Assembly (NCBI RefSeq): GCF_019320115.1
Contig: NC_089591.1
Span: 21,802,502-21,866,501, forward strand
Direction: 5' to 3'
Source: Miscanthus floridulus
Lineage: Eukaryota > Streptophyta > Magnoliopsida > Poales > Poaceae
Length of the DNA: 64,000 nt
The notes below the pieces were generated by a model. The model searched no databases, was not told the DNA's origin, and was given only the letters and a program-made list of their open reading frames with translations. Shown here piece after piece: positions 33,154 through 45,178 of the stretch; positions within the stretch are counted from its first letter, which is position 1; each line of letters begins with the position of its first letter. The position numbers and the translations under genes are program-made.

Positions 33154-36080
33154 TGTAACACCCAAAAATTTGCATTCTTTTAAAATAGTAAATTTGATTT
33201 ATTTATGCAACTATGTGTGCATTAAAATAAAGGAAAATAATATTTTTGTGAAATTAAAATCAATCATAAGGATAGATATATGTTGATGCACTCATGCTGG
33301 AGCACTGTATTTAATATGTTGAGTGGTTTTTTATTTAAACTCAAAAGGAATAAAAAATCATTTGGAAATGAAGTTGGAAAATTTGAATTGGAAAAAGAAA
33401 AGGCTTTTTCTTTCCTCCCCCTCCTTCCTCAATTTGGCCTGCTGGCCATTCTTTCCCCACCGGCCTGGCCTGGCCTGCTGGCCCAACTTCCCCCTGGCCC
33501 GCTCACCTCCTCCTGCCTTCCTTCTTGGGCCGGCCTAGCCGAGCCACGCTGCATTCCTAAACCGCAGCCCGCGCCTCAGCCGCTGACGACCCAGCCCCGC
33601 ACGTCAGCACCTTCCCCCACCTCCCGCAACCACAGCGCCGATCAAGGCCTGCAACCGCCGCCGCGCCCACGCACGTCATGGGAGCGTCTCCCCATGCCCG
33701 GCCTCTACAAAAGGAAGCCTAGACCCTTCGCCGTGCTCCCTCTATTGCCCCCCGCTCCTTCGCGTTCGCCGAGCTCAGCGAAAGCCGAAAACCACCGCAC
33801 CAATGAGCCGAGGTCCGCCGTCCGCCCCTCCACGCGGACAGCCATCCCCAAGCCGCCGTTGACTCCGTTTTTCCCCACTGTGAGAACCCCCTTGCTCCCC
33901 TCTTTCTCCCCTGTGCCGTTATTTTCTTGTTTCATGGCTTCTTGGGCCCGTTTCATGTGCATTGTGAGCACCACGCCGCCGGCCATGGCCACCACCGCAC
34001 CAACCGTGTCCTCCGGCCCCATTTTCAGGCCTGGGCGGGTTCCCCTTCACACCCTCTATTCCCCAATGCTCTCGAATGAGCAAACCAGTGGCCTATAGGG
34101 CCCAGTACCAAGTGCGCCGGTGACCTCCTTGTCGCCGGCAATGGCAGCGCCGCTGTGGGAGCCACTGTTCCCGGCCGGTGCCTCTTTCTCTCTCCCTCCC
34201 ATCTATTCTAAGCCGTCCATCACATGATAACGGGTCCAGAAAGGCCGATACCCCTTCACAGGTGATTTTGTTAAAGAGACCCCCGAGTTTGGCGAATTAG
34301 TACCCACAATCCTCGGCTGTTTAATTATTCTAAAATTGATTTATTTAAATCCGAAAATAGTTCATCCTATTTACAGAAATGCCACTAGACTTGTTTTGCT
34401 CATAAAAACTTCGTTTTAGCTCCGAATCGACCCGTTCAAATTGCGTTAGATTCATAATAAAGTTCTCTACATGTTAGTGCCACTGTTAAACATGTTTGCA
34501 ACTTTTAAATTTCATGGTTAGTTTTAATTAAATAAATTGCTATAGGCAACCCCAGTTTAATTCATAACTTTCACGTTTTAGCTCCGATTTTCGTGAACTT
34601 CGCGTTGACGTGATTGTAGCGAGATGTAGATTCTTTTCATAAACATTTTATCTTGTTATATACTGCTGGTGTACTGTTCTAATTATAGGATTGTTGGCTT
34701 TGCATGAATGCCTTTGGAATGTTGTGTGTTGCCGTGTTGGTCGTGTTCAGACAGTGAGGAGAACGTTGGTGACCAAGAGTTCTTCGACGACCAGCAGGAC
34801 CAGCAGGAGTTTGCTAACCAAGGCAAGTATAGCATGGGACCTACCTTGATGTCCTATTCACCTTTATTAATTACTCATTTGCATGTGTCCAATTTTGATA
34901 CCCGTAAGGACATCCTAGTGTTTGATTATCATGTTCCTTATTCTCCTATGGGTTATATGCATATGGGTAGTTTGCTAGTGCTCAAAGTAACTATACATGA
35001 CCTATATAATGAAATAATGGTTCTATGGAACGAAAGGGTAAAATTGACTTTTAAACAACTAAATTGTAGGGCAAAGGAGCAAATGACTTTCGGTCATGAT
35101 GCTCTCGGCCCTCCATAAGGACTTATCTGTCGGCAAAAGTTGGGACTGACAGTGCAACCGTGAGGGTCATATGGCTCTGACTTTAGCTCAGAGGACCTTT
35201 TCTAGCTTGTTAGAGGTTACCATTGTGGAGCAAAAGGGGCTTGCCATGTTGGGTATAGGACTGCCCCTGTTCTTATGTGTATAGCCATGAAGGATTTGTG
35301 CCATAGGAAAGGGGGGTTCCTACATCTGCCTACCAAGGAAACCTAGTGGCCCTAACTTGTTAGAGAAACCTATGAAATGGCTTCGTAGTGTACCCTACCC
35401 GCTCACCTTGGCAGTGATATGGGAGTAATTATCCCGGGCATAAGGGAATCATGACTCGCAGGTGAATGTGCACAACCTCTATAGAGGTCTAACAAACTGT
35501 TATAACAACCGTGCTCATGGTCACGAGTGGCCTGGAAAACTCACAGAATAAATGGTTAATTATGGTTGTTCATTTATGATGTTCTATGATGATAATATGA
35601 TACAAATGATTCTGATATCTGATCATGTGGGATTAGTTGGGGCTTATGCATAACTTGATAATAGTTGATGGTAAAATCTTGACCTACTAAAAGTGCTAAC
35701 TACGTTAAGCCAGTGTCATCCTTTTTGAGCTTTCATAACCCCATGATACTTGTTAAGTACGAGAAGTACTTACGCTTGTTTACTTTCTATATTTGGATTA
35801 AAATCCCAGTTGGGTAACAGATGACAACATGTATGAGGAGTTTCCCGAGGACTATTAGGCTTGTGGTCAACCAGTTGACCATACCTATGTTGGAGCTTCC
35901 ACAAGAGAGTTATCTTTTTATTTTCCGCTGTGTTGTGTAAGACTATGTGATGTTATTAATCGTGATGTAAGATACACCGTGATGATACTTTATGTAATTT
36001 GTCAACTTATGTGTGTGACTGATCCCTAGGCACACATGAGCTTTATGCATTCAATTTTATCCTTAAAATTGGGTGTGACA
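33154..36080 (+). repeat. 3' LTR of the plus-strand Tekay-like element
   Basis: It is 2927 bp, from TGTAACACCC to GGGTGTGACA, and aligns over its full length with 23956-26886. The frames at 33280-34098 (272 codons, in the GC-rich U3 part) and 34708-35118 (136 codons) are inside the LTR. Their counterparts in the 5' LTR are broken or changed at the protein level, so I do not call them genes. Confidence 0.85.
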
Positions 36081-36085
36081 CCTAA

Positions 36086-37033
36086 CCTAGTAGGGTGGCC
36101 TCTCACCCCTGGTGCCTCAAACTCCTTTCTATGATCTACACCATTGATTCTAAGGTGGTTTTAGGTCGGTTGATCCTACGGTGATCAAGGGAGTTGATGC
36201 CTGATCGATTATGTGGTGATTCCTTGCCCCCTACTCCACCTTGGCCTATATAGCGGCCCCTACCCCCCTCCCTAGAGCCATCCTAAAACCCTAATTCATA
36301 TCATGAGGACTAGAGCCAGCTATCAAGAGAAGATTAGTCCTCCATAGGATCTAGTCTTATAAATAATAGTGAGATAGAGAGTGAGGGAAGAGTTTGGAGG
36401 AGGTGTCGGCCTGTCGGTGCTCTCTCTATGGCTTAGTACCTTCGTGGATTCAAGTTCTATCTAAGCTTGCATCAAAGATTTCTCTGGTAATCAACTTCTG
36501 ATTCAAGTAAGCATCTTATTTATATTGTTCTTCTGGTTCACAACTCTCTTTTGAGTGCTTTATTCTCTTCCTAGGGGAGTAGAGTATTAATCATAAGTGT
36601 AAGCATGGCGCTTAGACTTAGGTTAATCGTGGATGCACCTAGCATTCCAAAAGGTGGTAGATCATGTGAGTGACATAAGTTCTATATAGCTTGTACTATA
36701 TAGCTTCGTTGATCCTTTGTAGTCCACCTCCCGTCTGTAGATGCACTTAGGACACGGTTGCGAAGGAAAGCATCCTCTATTGGTGTCTTTCCATAGTAAT
36801 GTCGTAGTTGAATAGTAGAAGACATAAGCTTATCCAAGTCAGAACTAGAGAACTTTAGTTATCATCTCTATGCTCCTATTTATCCTAACCTTGTTGCTAC
36901 CCTTAGTTAAGTTAGACTGTAGTTAGTCTCACAACTTTCCCTATGGATACGATACTTGGAATACCTCCAAGTGAAAGCTACAGCAGTATCTGTGCGCTTG
37001 TGGATTTATGTATGTGCGTTAAATATACCAACA
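36086..37033 (+). repeat. 3' LTR of the Athila-like element, part 2
   Basis: CCTAGTAGGGTGGCC resumes the LTR cut at 23955, and it ends ATACCAACA followed by the target duplication ATCTG. It contains the TATA region GGCCTATATAGCGGC and matches 17213-18160. Confidence 0.85.
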
Positions 37034-37038
37034 ATCTG

Positions 37039-38169
37039 CCATGAGCCCTATGATTTAATAGATAGACCTATCATGGTCGAATATAGAGGATGGACAAGGC
37101 TATCACCACTTGTCACTTACCACAATCTATCCAGAGGCCTAGCCATATCCACAGATAATCTATAGCCTAAGCACCACACTTAATCTATAAACTTACAACT
37201 TCAATCTGAGCTCTAATGAAATGAGATCAAAGCACCCTAACCAAATGGTGGAACCTAATACTAACAAATAGCTACTAATGCCAACCAATAAGCACCTAAG
37301 CTCACTAATGATAAACACTAATGAACTAGAACTTAAGTAAAGCAAAGCAATAATACTATAATAAAGTACTAAAATAAATACTGAATAAAGTAAATGCTAA
37401 ATGAAAGAATTATAAAAGAGCTATACCAGACCTAGAAGACTCTTCTAGACTCCGAGAGAAGCTCCTGCTCTTACTCTACTCCACTACTCTATAGCTAATG
37501 CTAAGCTAGAAAGTTAAGAGAAGCTTGGAGAGCATGGAAATGAATGGGGCATCCTTCCACCTAGCTCCAGACCCTCTATTTATAGTCTAGAGAGGCATGG
37601 GGGGTACTTGTAGCCAGCCAGGAGGTCAATGACCATGGGGGTTCTGGGCGGCGGCATAGGGGTGTCGGCCAGCCCTTGGATGCACTGCCTTTGCTTGTTA
37701 TGGCGTTGGTTGGCCCCCAAAGTCGATTACTTGGACAACACATGTCAAAATTCAGCTAGTATGGTGGTTGGTAAATTGGTGGAGCCTTCCAAGTCTATGA
37801 CAATGGACCCACGAATCCACCAGCATCAAATCTTGTCCTTTGATCAAACCTACTTGAATGGATGCTTGTCATTGGCTCTAGAGCAGCTCCCACGGATTGG
37901 TGACGTGGTAGGGCCACTTGGCAGGCCGGGCGGTGCTTCCAAGTGGGCCCACGGCCTCCTGTCATGTCCACTTGCTACATGTGTCCATATTTGTGACCTT
38001 TTTGGCCTATTTTTGCTATATTTTTCTACATTCAAATAATTCTACAAGCACAAGTGGAACTAGGTGAATTATAAACAAAATTATTCACATGTTATGATGA
38101 TTTACCTCACTTTTATCATGCTTTTGGGTGGAATGTTGATGGTCAAAATGGGTGTTAGTGACCATCAAC
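37039..38169 (-). repeat. LTR-like unit A, minus strand
   Basis: The unit has homology to the next one from GACCTATCAT (37065) onward. It ends TTAGTGACCATCAACA; on the minus strand this gives TGTTGATGGTCACTAACA, a plausible LTR start. A minus-strand TATA-like box, CTATAAATAG, lies at 37576-37585. No coding region is convincing (the frame at 37629-38039 lacks any motif). The element it came from is not identified; it is the target into which the Athila-like element inserted. Confidence 0.5.
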
Positions 38170-39430
38170 AGACCTATCATTGTTGAATACAGAGGACGGT
38201 AGGGCTGTCACCACCTGCTACCTACCACTAACTATGTGGAGACGTAGCCGTAAACACAGGCAAGCTATAGCCTAAGCACCCCGCTTAATCTATAAACTTA
38301 CTATTCTGATCTCAGCTATGAAATAAGATTAGAGCACCCTAACCAAGCGATGAAATCCGTAAATGACAATAATAAAAATCAGCACTTAAGTAATGCAAGA
38401 CATTAGAGTTACCACAGAAGATCCAAGACTTCAGTCGAAGAAGAGCTTCTCTGCCGAGGCACAAGTGAGAGAAGATGCCAACAGCCTTGGCTGCTCTCCA
38501 AGCTTCTCCTCACTCTCTCCCTATCTTCTACTTCTATGTAGTAGAGCTTCACCTTGCTTCTATTCTATAAGATATTGATGGGATTGATACAAATGGTGCC
38601 TAACACCACTATTTATAGCTCTCTAAGGTCGGTTCTAGCAGGGGGTACTTGTAGGGAGTGGTGTGAGGCAGTGGAGCTTCTAAGTGGGGTCAGGCGATGT
38701 CCATGGGCACCTGCCCGATACTCCATTCCACTAACTTTGCAAATCAATGGCTTGGATGCACTCTAGATGGCGGTTGATGGGCAGTCGACTTTGTCCAAGG
38801 TGGTTTTGTAAACTTGGTCCATCGCCCGACGGCATGGGCCGTCGCCCGACACCCCTCACAGGCTTCTACCATTGATCTTGAGGTGGTGCACTGATCTATG
38901 CTTCTCCAAAGCTTGGGTACAAAGTTTGGTGGCGTTTGGAATTTCCTTTCTTCGGTTATGGGCTCATGTTGGATTGGATCACCTTGTCTGATTCCTAGAC
39001 ACCCATTTGAGTCTATGATGTAGATAGGGCTTCCCTTGGGCTCTTGGGTGAGTGTAGAGGCCCCTGGCCAAGTTTGGGGGGCTGTTGGACACAAGTCCAC
39101 GTCCCCCCGACTCCCTCAATGCCCAAATCTTGCTCGACCTGTCATGCGATCTTCCGGAAGCCATAACTTTGTTATCCGGACTCCAAATTGGGTGAACCAA
39201 AACTCGAATTCATGTATCTCGACGAGCCCTTCAACATGGTGCAGTTAAAATGGGCATTTGAGTAAGTGTTTTTAACATGTACATAACCACCTTGTTCCTA
39301 CACTCACATAGTCATCACAACTCGTGGAAATTGTTAGAAGTAAGCCCTATGACTATGTTTTATGTCATTTGTATGACCAATTTAGGCATGGTTGATGGTA
39401 TAAGATGAGGTGTTAATGACCATCAATAGT
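38170..39430 (-). repeat. LTR-like unit B, minus strand
   Basis: Second copy, starting GACCTATCATTGTTG directly after unit A and ending near GACCATCAATA (39430). Shared blocks include AGCTATAGCCTAAGCACC and TAATCTATAAACTTAC. A minus-strand CTATAAATAG box lies at 38609-38618, in the same relative place as in unit A. The copies are clearly diverged, so this is an old tandem arrangement. No gene is seen. Confidence 0.5.
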
Positions 39431-40889
39431 GGTGATTGGTGGTAATGTAGTAGTGGTTCAGAACTTCTACGAGTAACAGCTGAAGTTTCACGATTCCTGA
39501 GATGAAATTCAACTTCGTGAGGTTCTAGATGTTTCTCTGACTTGTTCTTTCTACCGCTTGATTTAGGATATAGATCAAGTTTATAGAAAAGAATTTTCTC
39601 CCATTCAACCCCTTCAAGTCGATGTTTCCATCATTCAATGTAGTGTCTTAGCTACATAGCGCTTGTGTACAACTTTTATTTCCCCATACATGCCTTGCTA
39701 ACAAATTCGCTTTTAAAGCACACAATGCAATTTTGTTTCGTTTCAGTGTATGTTTTTCAGTTTTTACACATCATTTATATTTTTTCGAAACAAAGGGGAA
39801 TTATATTAAAATTTGACATAATACAAGCCCAATTTATACATGAGAAAACATAAAATAAAAAGATACAATATTCTATCCAAATTCTTCCATCCTATTTTTT
39901 CTAGTGGATTTCCTCGATCCAAACCATGCTCTTGAAGAATAAAACCTTCTTCAACACCAAAACCACAGTGCAGTCCTTATGCTGAATCCAATGATCAACC
40001 CAAAATATTAGAGTATCACAACATTCAACATTTCGGAACTAGTCCAAAATGCATTTGAAGTGATGAAAGGACATCGGGGACAACATAGATTCTATATTTA
40101 TCACCTCCAACCCCTTCGTCAAGTTGGATGTCTGATTTCCTTCTCCACGTTGATGATCTGGCCCGTGGAGAGTGCCCAGGAGCACTCTTTCTCTTATAGA
40201 AAATAACCACAAAATTACATCTTACTAATGATATCGATGCTTATAACAGCAACCTCGGTGTGGCCATAACTGAAGTCATAGTAGATAACAAGCTTCTGAT
40301 TAATTTGGAATAAATCAAAACAAACTAGATCTAAAAAATATGATAAATTAGGGAGTGATCCCCTCTGTCTTGCCGCCTTCTTGCCTCTGGTGCACACGTC
40401 AGAGAGGAAAGAGAGAGAGCAGCTCAGCTCCTGCCGTGGCGAGGAACCTGAATTTGGGGGCCCGGCACTCCCAGAAGCAAGGTGCTGACAAGGATGTCTG
40501 AGATGAAGAATAATAAACATCTCATTATCTATACATCATGTCTAGTCTATGTTAAAGAATGTTCATGCTATTCTGGTGTATTTTAACCAGCACGTAAGGA
40601 TTTTCTGTGTATCGATCGTTTCATCTATATGTTGGTATTTCCATAGTCAAACAATGGCAGGAACAGGAGAGGCCATTTGCATCAAATGAAACTGAAACCA
40701 AGTGTAAGTTAAATGTGAAAAATTAAATAGAGAAAATAAAATTATAATATAATTGACCTGATCTACTATTATTACCTTTGTTTTGAATGTTGAAATAGCA
40801 GTAATAATCTAAGATTTGTGGGCACTGAAGTGTATTTAGAATTTATTGTTTGGAGCAAACATTGTCAAACATTCTGGAGTTAATATATA
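39431..40889. other. Unassigned intergenic stretch
   Basis: AT-rich sequence without recognisable coding domain. Minus-strand frames at 40025-40210 and 40215-40520 are short and show no motif. 39779-39850 begins TTTTTTCGAAAC and is A/T-rich, possibly an old transposon edge, but I cannot name a family. Confidence 0.4.
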
Positions 40890-41072
40890 TTCCCTCCTTT
40901 TTTTAAGTGTCACATTTGGTTTCTCCTAAGTCAAAGGTGTGCATCTTTGACCATTGATTTTAAAAAAATTATATAGTTTCATGTCATAAGATTTATATTT
41001 TTAGATTTATTATGAGAAATACGGAGGGAGTATCTAGAAAAACCAAACATGACACTTAAAAAACGGAGGGAA
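40890..41072. mobile_element. Stowaway-like MITE
   Basis: The 183-bp element starts TTCCCTCC and ends GGAGGGAA, with terminal inverted repeats extending through TTTTTTAAGTGTCA. It is flanked by TA on both sides (40888-40889, 41073-41074), the Tc1/mariner-type target duplication. The right terminus is partly duplicated: an ACGGAGGGAGTATCTAGAAAAA block at about 41021-41043 recurs at 41063-41084. It has no coding capacity. Confidence 0.75.
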
Positions 41073-41142
41073 TATCTAGAAAAATCTACTGTACAGCACT
41101 AAACTATGGGGGTTGAGTCAAATCATCAAACTTCAAGTATAT

Positions 41143-41340
41143 GGGTCTATTTGAAACTACTCCACAAACTTCAACGTGAGGCCATTCAAAAAAAATGTAG
41201 AGCTTCTGGAACATCCTTTTAGGTGTTTTCACAACTCCACCTTTTTTTATAGAGCAGATTTTGCGGAGCTGCACCTATTTAGCTAAAAAATGTGAAGTGG
41301 AGCTAAAAAGACGTAGAGCGGAGTAGTCTCAAACAAGCCT
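41143..41340. mobile_element. Inverted-repeat element, candidate MITE
   Basis: The left end GGGTCTATTTGAAACTACTCC is an imperfect inverted repeat of the right end GGAGTAGTCTCAAACAAGCC. The roughly 200-bp size and lack of ORF fit a MITE. No clear target duplication is visible, so the class is open. Confidence 0.45.
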
Positions 41341-41583
41341 AATATGAGACTGATCGCCTTTCATCCCACGGCTATCAAAACCATTCACTTTCAAATTAGA
41401 ACTTAGCTAAAATTTGGGATGCTTCTGACATGGCGTCATGTGACATGGTGACAACATGGCCATAGTCAAAACAGTTGTTTGATTTAGTAAATTTGTAGAG
41501 TATGTAGAAACTTTAATACATGCACTATGATTTATCTACAACCTAAGCATTATATAATTTAAAATTGTATGGATAAACTTATG
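41341..41583. other. Short AT-rich spacer before the Tat-like element
   Basis: No gene is seen. The last five bases (41579-41583, TTATG) are the left target duplication of the Tat-like element; joined to 58933 they restore the pre-insertion sequence. Confidence 0.6.
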
Positions 41584-42762
41584 TGTCGGGTTCATAAAAC
41601 CAGGGTCCCTCATGGACCTCCTTCCCAGCAAAAGCTCAGCCCAGCAGACGATGTTGCGAACGACGCGCCACTCCTGGTCCGGCCCAAATAACTAACGATA
41701 GGCCAGAAGGGCAATCCAATCTCCGACCGGAAGGCGTGGCCAAGGAGGAACGGTGCCCGCTTCTGACTCCGGGCTGCCTCTCCAACCAAAAGGCTTCGCT
41801 TCCGACTCCAGCACGCCTCTCCGACCGGAAGGCCTGGCTAAGAAGGAACAGCGCTCGCTTCGGACTCCGAACCGCTTCTCCGATCGGGGATGCACCGAAC
41901 CTCTGCTTACAGCTCTTCTTCGACTGGTGTAGTCGGAGCCAACTAGGACCAACCGACCGGGGACGCCCGCTCGGTGAGGACCTAGGAAACGGACAGAGCA
42001 AGTAAGGCAGGACGCTCAAGTCAAACGCAATACCAAGGACCGTACCCTATACACCTATAGGATAGTACCGACAGGACATGTCAGAAGGGTGCCCTGCAAC
42101 CTTCTGGGCATGTCAGAACCTAAGTAGTGTTGTGGGCGTCGATGTTTTACCACTATAGTGTTATGGGTGCTATCAACTCCCATACCAGGCAAACACGGTA
42201 AGGCTCCCCCACATGCCTCTTAGCATCAATTGTGTTGTGGGCGCCTATAGTCATCTTGTACCCGACGGTGTGGGCAACAAGACTTAGGAGCATATGTACA
42301 CTCTCTCTCTCACTCACTTGTAAGGCCGTCCCCTTCATCTATAAAAGGGGATGCGCTCTCTCCCAACAAGGAGGATCAATTTGAGAGGATGCCAAGGACT
42401 CTCCAATGGTTCGAACAACCAACGATCGATTCACCCTCTGTTAGCTTAAGACACTCTAAAGCTACACAAAGCACATGCTCGAATATTTAGTGCACGTAGG
42501 AGCTCCCGTCACTCTCAGCCCTTCGGTCCGGAGTCCGACCGGACCTCTTGCACCCCCCATTTTTCTCCGTCTCATTTGTAACCCCACAGCAAACTTTGAG
42601 CACCTAGGCTCAAGAATAAAGTCACCGACCGACTCAAACTAGACGTAGGGCACATTGCCTGAACCAGTATAAACCCTGTGTCATTGAGTGCTAGGCCACA
42701 TCCGATCACAACGTACGGCAAAACTACAAATATTTACATATTGGTCACTTTCTACACCGACA
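41584..42762 (+). repeat. 5' LTR of the Tat-like element
   Basis: The LTR is 1179 bp and shorter than the 3' copy (1313 bp). The difference is explained by tandem units: a roughly 60-bp unit with CTCTCCGACCGGAAGGCC near 41710-41890, and a unit with GTGTTGTGGGCGCC near 42130-42240. Both have more copies in the 3' LTR. Frames in this region on both strands are by-products of the repeats. Confidence 0.85.
42340..42347 (+). promoter_or_regulatory. LTR TATA box of the Tat-like element
   Basis: TATAAAAG lies in CATCTATAAAAGGGGATGCG, and the 3' LTR has TATAAAAG at 58506-58513 in the same context. A CT-rich run (CTCTCTCTCTCACTCAC) precedes it, as in many plant core promoters. Confidence 0.7.
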
Positions 42763-42764
42763 GT

Positions 42765-42782
42765 TGGCGCCATCCGTGGGGA
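42765..42782 (+). other. Primer-binding site of the Tat-like element
   Basis: TGGCGCCATCCGTGGGGA begins two bases after the LTR end. The TGGCGCC start is typical of tRNA-complementary primer sites in grass Tat elements; I do not assign the tRNA species. Confidence 0.75.
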
Positions 42783-42786
42783 GGAT

Positions 42787-45178
42787 GCCGTATGTTCACG
42801 CTTTTGGTCACCGGGTGGCCCACTTTTCTGCCATCTTTGCCATGGCAGGCTCAAGTGATATGACTCGCTTCGGGTCACTGGAGTTTCCCACACTCCCACT
42901 TATTGGGATGTGGGATCCTCCCATCTTTGAGCCATCAAAGGCCTTCCTCTTTGGAAGCTTAGACTTCATCGCCAACCGCCTCGGCGTGCTGTAGCTCCAC
43001 GAGGAGGCACTTGTTCTGGCGACCATCAATGGTGGCATGTCCTCTGTCGGCTCCGAGACTCCTGGCAGCTTCAACGGTGAGGCGCCTATGCTTCACTCTG
43101 AGCCCATGAAGGACTCAAACCCAACTATGAGTAACGTATGCTTTGTTATTTACTCGCTATTTACTATCTTTCGTTGATTCTCTAGAGGGACCCCGTTGTC
43201 CCCGCTGCGACCGCCATGCGACCGGTTCACCTATGGCCTCATGTTCCCCATGAATGCGTATGCCTAGGGGCTCTGAAGGATGCTAGCGCCACCCCCTCTC
43301 ACATCCAAATTTGTGGGGATGGCGAGCTATGCTCTCGCCTCTTTTCATGACCCCATGGATAATGATGTTGAGAGTGACGACTCCAGCATCGGCGACATCA
43401 TGGCACCTAGCCACCCTCTATCCCGCGAGTACACCATGGCGGACACTCCGAGATAGCCACCGGTGGTGGCGGAGTCTCTATAGACCCACACCGCTCCAGA
43501 CCCTCGCGTGGGTGCCCTGGCATGTGCCCGGGAGCATGGCAAGGAGCTACGACAAAGGCGGTAGAACTAGGCGCCACCAGCACCAATGCACTCGGCACAC
43601 CATGATGCGCCCCATGTGTGCAACTCGGTGAGTGGCGCCCGGGGTCATGCTCACTAGGTTCAGCGCAACATCATTGTCGGGGGGAACGATCCCCCACAGT
43701 TCGCTCAGGCTAGACAAAACATAGCTGAGACAGCAATGCTCCTACGCGGTCTTCCTGATCTGCACAACCCCCAGGAACAGGCAATCCACCGGCACCTCTG
43801 GGCCCTAGTGGAAACCGTTGCCGTTCACCAAGCAGAGAGCTCTGTGTCGCGCCACCAAATCACGGCCTCTCTCTCCACCAGGGGAGTGGGGATGCACCAG
43901 ACAAATCGCTCTAGCTATTCACTGTTACAGCCACCAGGCACAGAATAGGAGGCTGCAACTGCACCATAGCCTAACCCGACACCCACTCCACACCGATTGC
44001 CTATGCGCGAACGCCTCAGGCCGAACCAAGATGATTGCAGCATCATTAGCAACCAACGTCGGACCTGGCATGATGATTATGTCCATCGAGCGACGGTGAG
44101 AGTAGACGACATGGGCTCCGACCGGACCATCGAGGGGACCAGTGAAATGCACCCCAGGCGTAGTCACTGACCCAACGACTAGAGTCCCAGCCCGGATGGC
44201 TCAAGACCACGGGCCATTGGCCGACACATCTAGAGAGCGCCGTTCCCATAGTGTTTCTGACCGCTGACCAACATCGCCAAATATACCAAGGAGATGAATC
44301 TTGGTATATGGCTTGAAGACTTTTGGCTCGCCTACCGAGCCGGGGGAGTGGATGATGATCACTTCATCATTCAGTACCTCCCCATCTACGTGGGGGAACA
44401 TGTTTGAGCATGGCTCAAATTCCTCCCACATGACAGCATCCGCGACTAGGCGGACCTCAAGAGGATCTTCATCAGAAATTTCTAGGGGACATATGTTCGC
44501 CCTAGAAACTCGTGGGACCTCAAGAGCTGCCAGCAGAAGCCCAGTGAGTCCATATGGGATTACATCTATAGGTTCTCAAAGCGGTGCAACTCCCTACCTG
44601 ATGTCGTCAATGCGGACATCAACAACGCATTCCTCTCTAGGACAACCTACGAGTCCCTAATCCACAAGCTTGGCTACATGAAGCCTCGTACCACTCGCGA
44701 CCTGCTCGATGTTGCCATGAACCATGCCTCCAATGAGGAGGCAATTGGAGCGGTCTTCAATAGAGGCCAGGACAAAGCCAAGGCTAAGCGTGAGGACCAA
44801 GACGAGGGCCCCTCCACGTGGAGGGGCAAAAAGAATAAGATGGATCGGCGTCGACCGACCAACTCCATGTTGGTCACCGTAGCTAATTGCGTAGGCAAGC
44901 AGCCCCTGTTGGGCCTGCCTAACCACTTTGATAAGCTTATGGATAGCCCCTGCACCAACCTAGGACCGAACGGCATCATCACCGTGGGTAGCACCTTCTC
45001 GCACATCTTCACGTGCAACCGCAAGCATTTCGAGGTCGCCACTACCATGAACAACTCGTCCGAGCTCCTATGGCTCGAGGAGTTATCAACCCCAGCAATC
45101 CTGGACTGCAACAGGCCAACCTCCTTGATGGCCTTCTACCCACTCAAGGAAACTAAGGCAGTGGTGCAAATCGGGACC
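42787..45178 (+). pseudogene. Tat-like gag, decayed
   Basis: The upstream part (42787-43140) is open until TAG at 42992-42994 and is not conserved enough to name. The gag core is at about 44290-44700, with WLEDFWLAYRAGG, FIIQYLPIYVGE, WLKFLPHDSI, GTYVRPRNSWDLKSCQQ and IWDYIYRFSKRCNSLPD. It is cut by TGA where Arg is usual, and by several TAG codons (for example after IRD and IRNF). 44678-45178 continues through a basic region (GKKNKMDRRRP). No intact zinc knuckle was found. The product would have been the structural protein of the particle. Confidence 0.75.

Larger units (their letters stand above)
23956..36080 (+). mobile_element. Tekay-like (Del lineage) chromovirus with long LTRs
   Basis: The element has two LTRs of 2931 and 2927 bp, an iMet-type primer-binding site and a polypurine tract. 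Inside, on one strand, are an extra 5' ORF, gag with CCHC knuckle, protease, RT, RNase H, integrase and chromodomain. It is inserted in the 3' LTR of the Athila-like element. The flanks are CTTGA (23951-23955) and CCTAA (36081-36085); the empty site in the other LTR copy reads CTTGG, so the duplication is present but mutated. LTRs differ at about 3% of positions over the first 270 bp by eye. Stops and a few frameshifts disable all proteins. Confidence 0.83.
16888..37033 (+). mobile_element. Athila-like non-autonomous Ty3/gypsy element, host of a nested insertion
   Basis: The LTRs begin TGTTGACWGTCACTAACA and end CCAACA. The target duplication ATCTG is intact at 16883-16887 and 37034-37038. 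The primer-binding site is of the tRNA-Asp type. Inside are a decayed gag of the Athila kind and about 4 kb without any reverse transcriptase, RNase H or integrase motif, so the element depended on others. The 3' LTR is split at 23955/36081 by a 12.1-kb Tekay-like element; without it this element is about 8.0 kb. The two LTRs differ at roughly a tenth of positions by eye over the first 330 bp, so it is much older than the Reina-like element in this window. Confidence 0.78.

Noticed and set aside
33280..34098. 272-codon plus-strand ORF
   Set aside because: It lies wholly in the GC-rich U3 part of the 3' LTR, is Pro/Ser-rich without a domain, and the matching stretch of the 5' LTR (24200-24900) is not open in the same frame.
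42681..44249. Several minus-strand ORFs over the Tat-like gag leader
   Set aside because: They are short, overlap one another and show no conserved motif; the Tat antisense ORF lies elsewhere (49110-49335 and 54848-55600).
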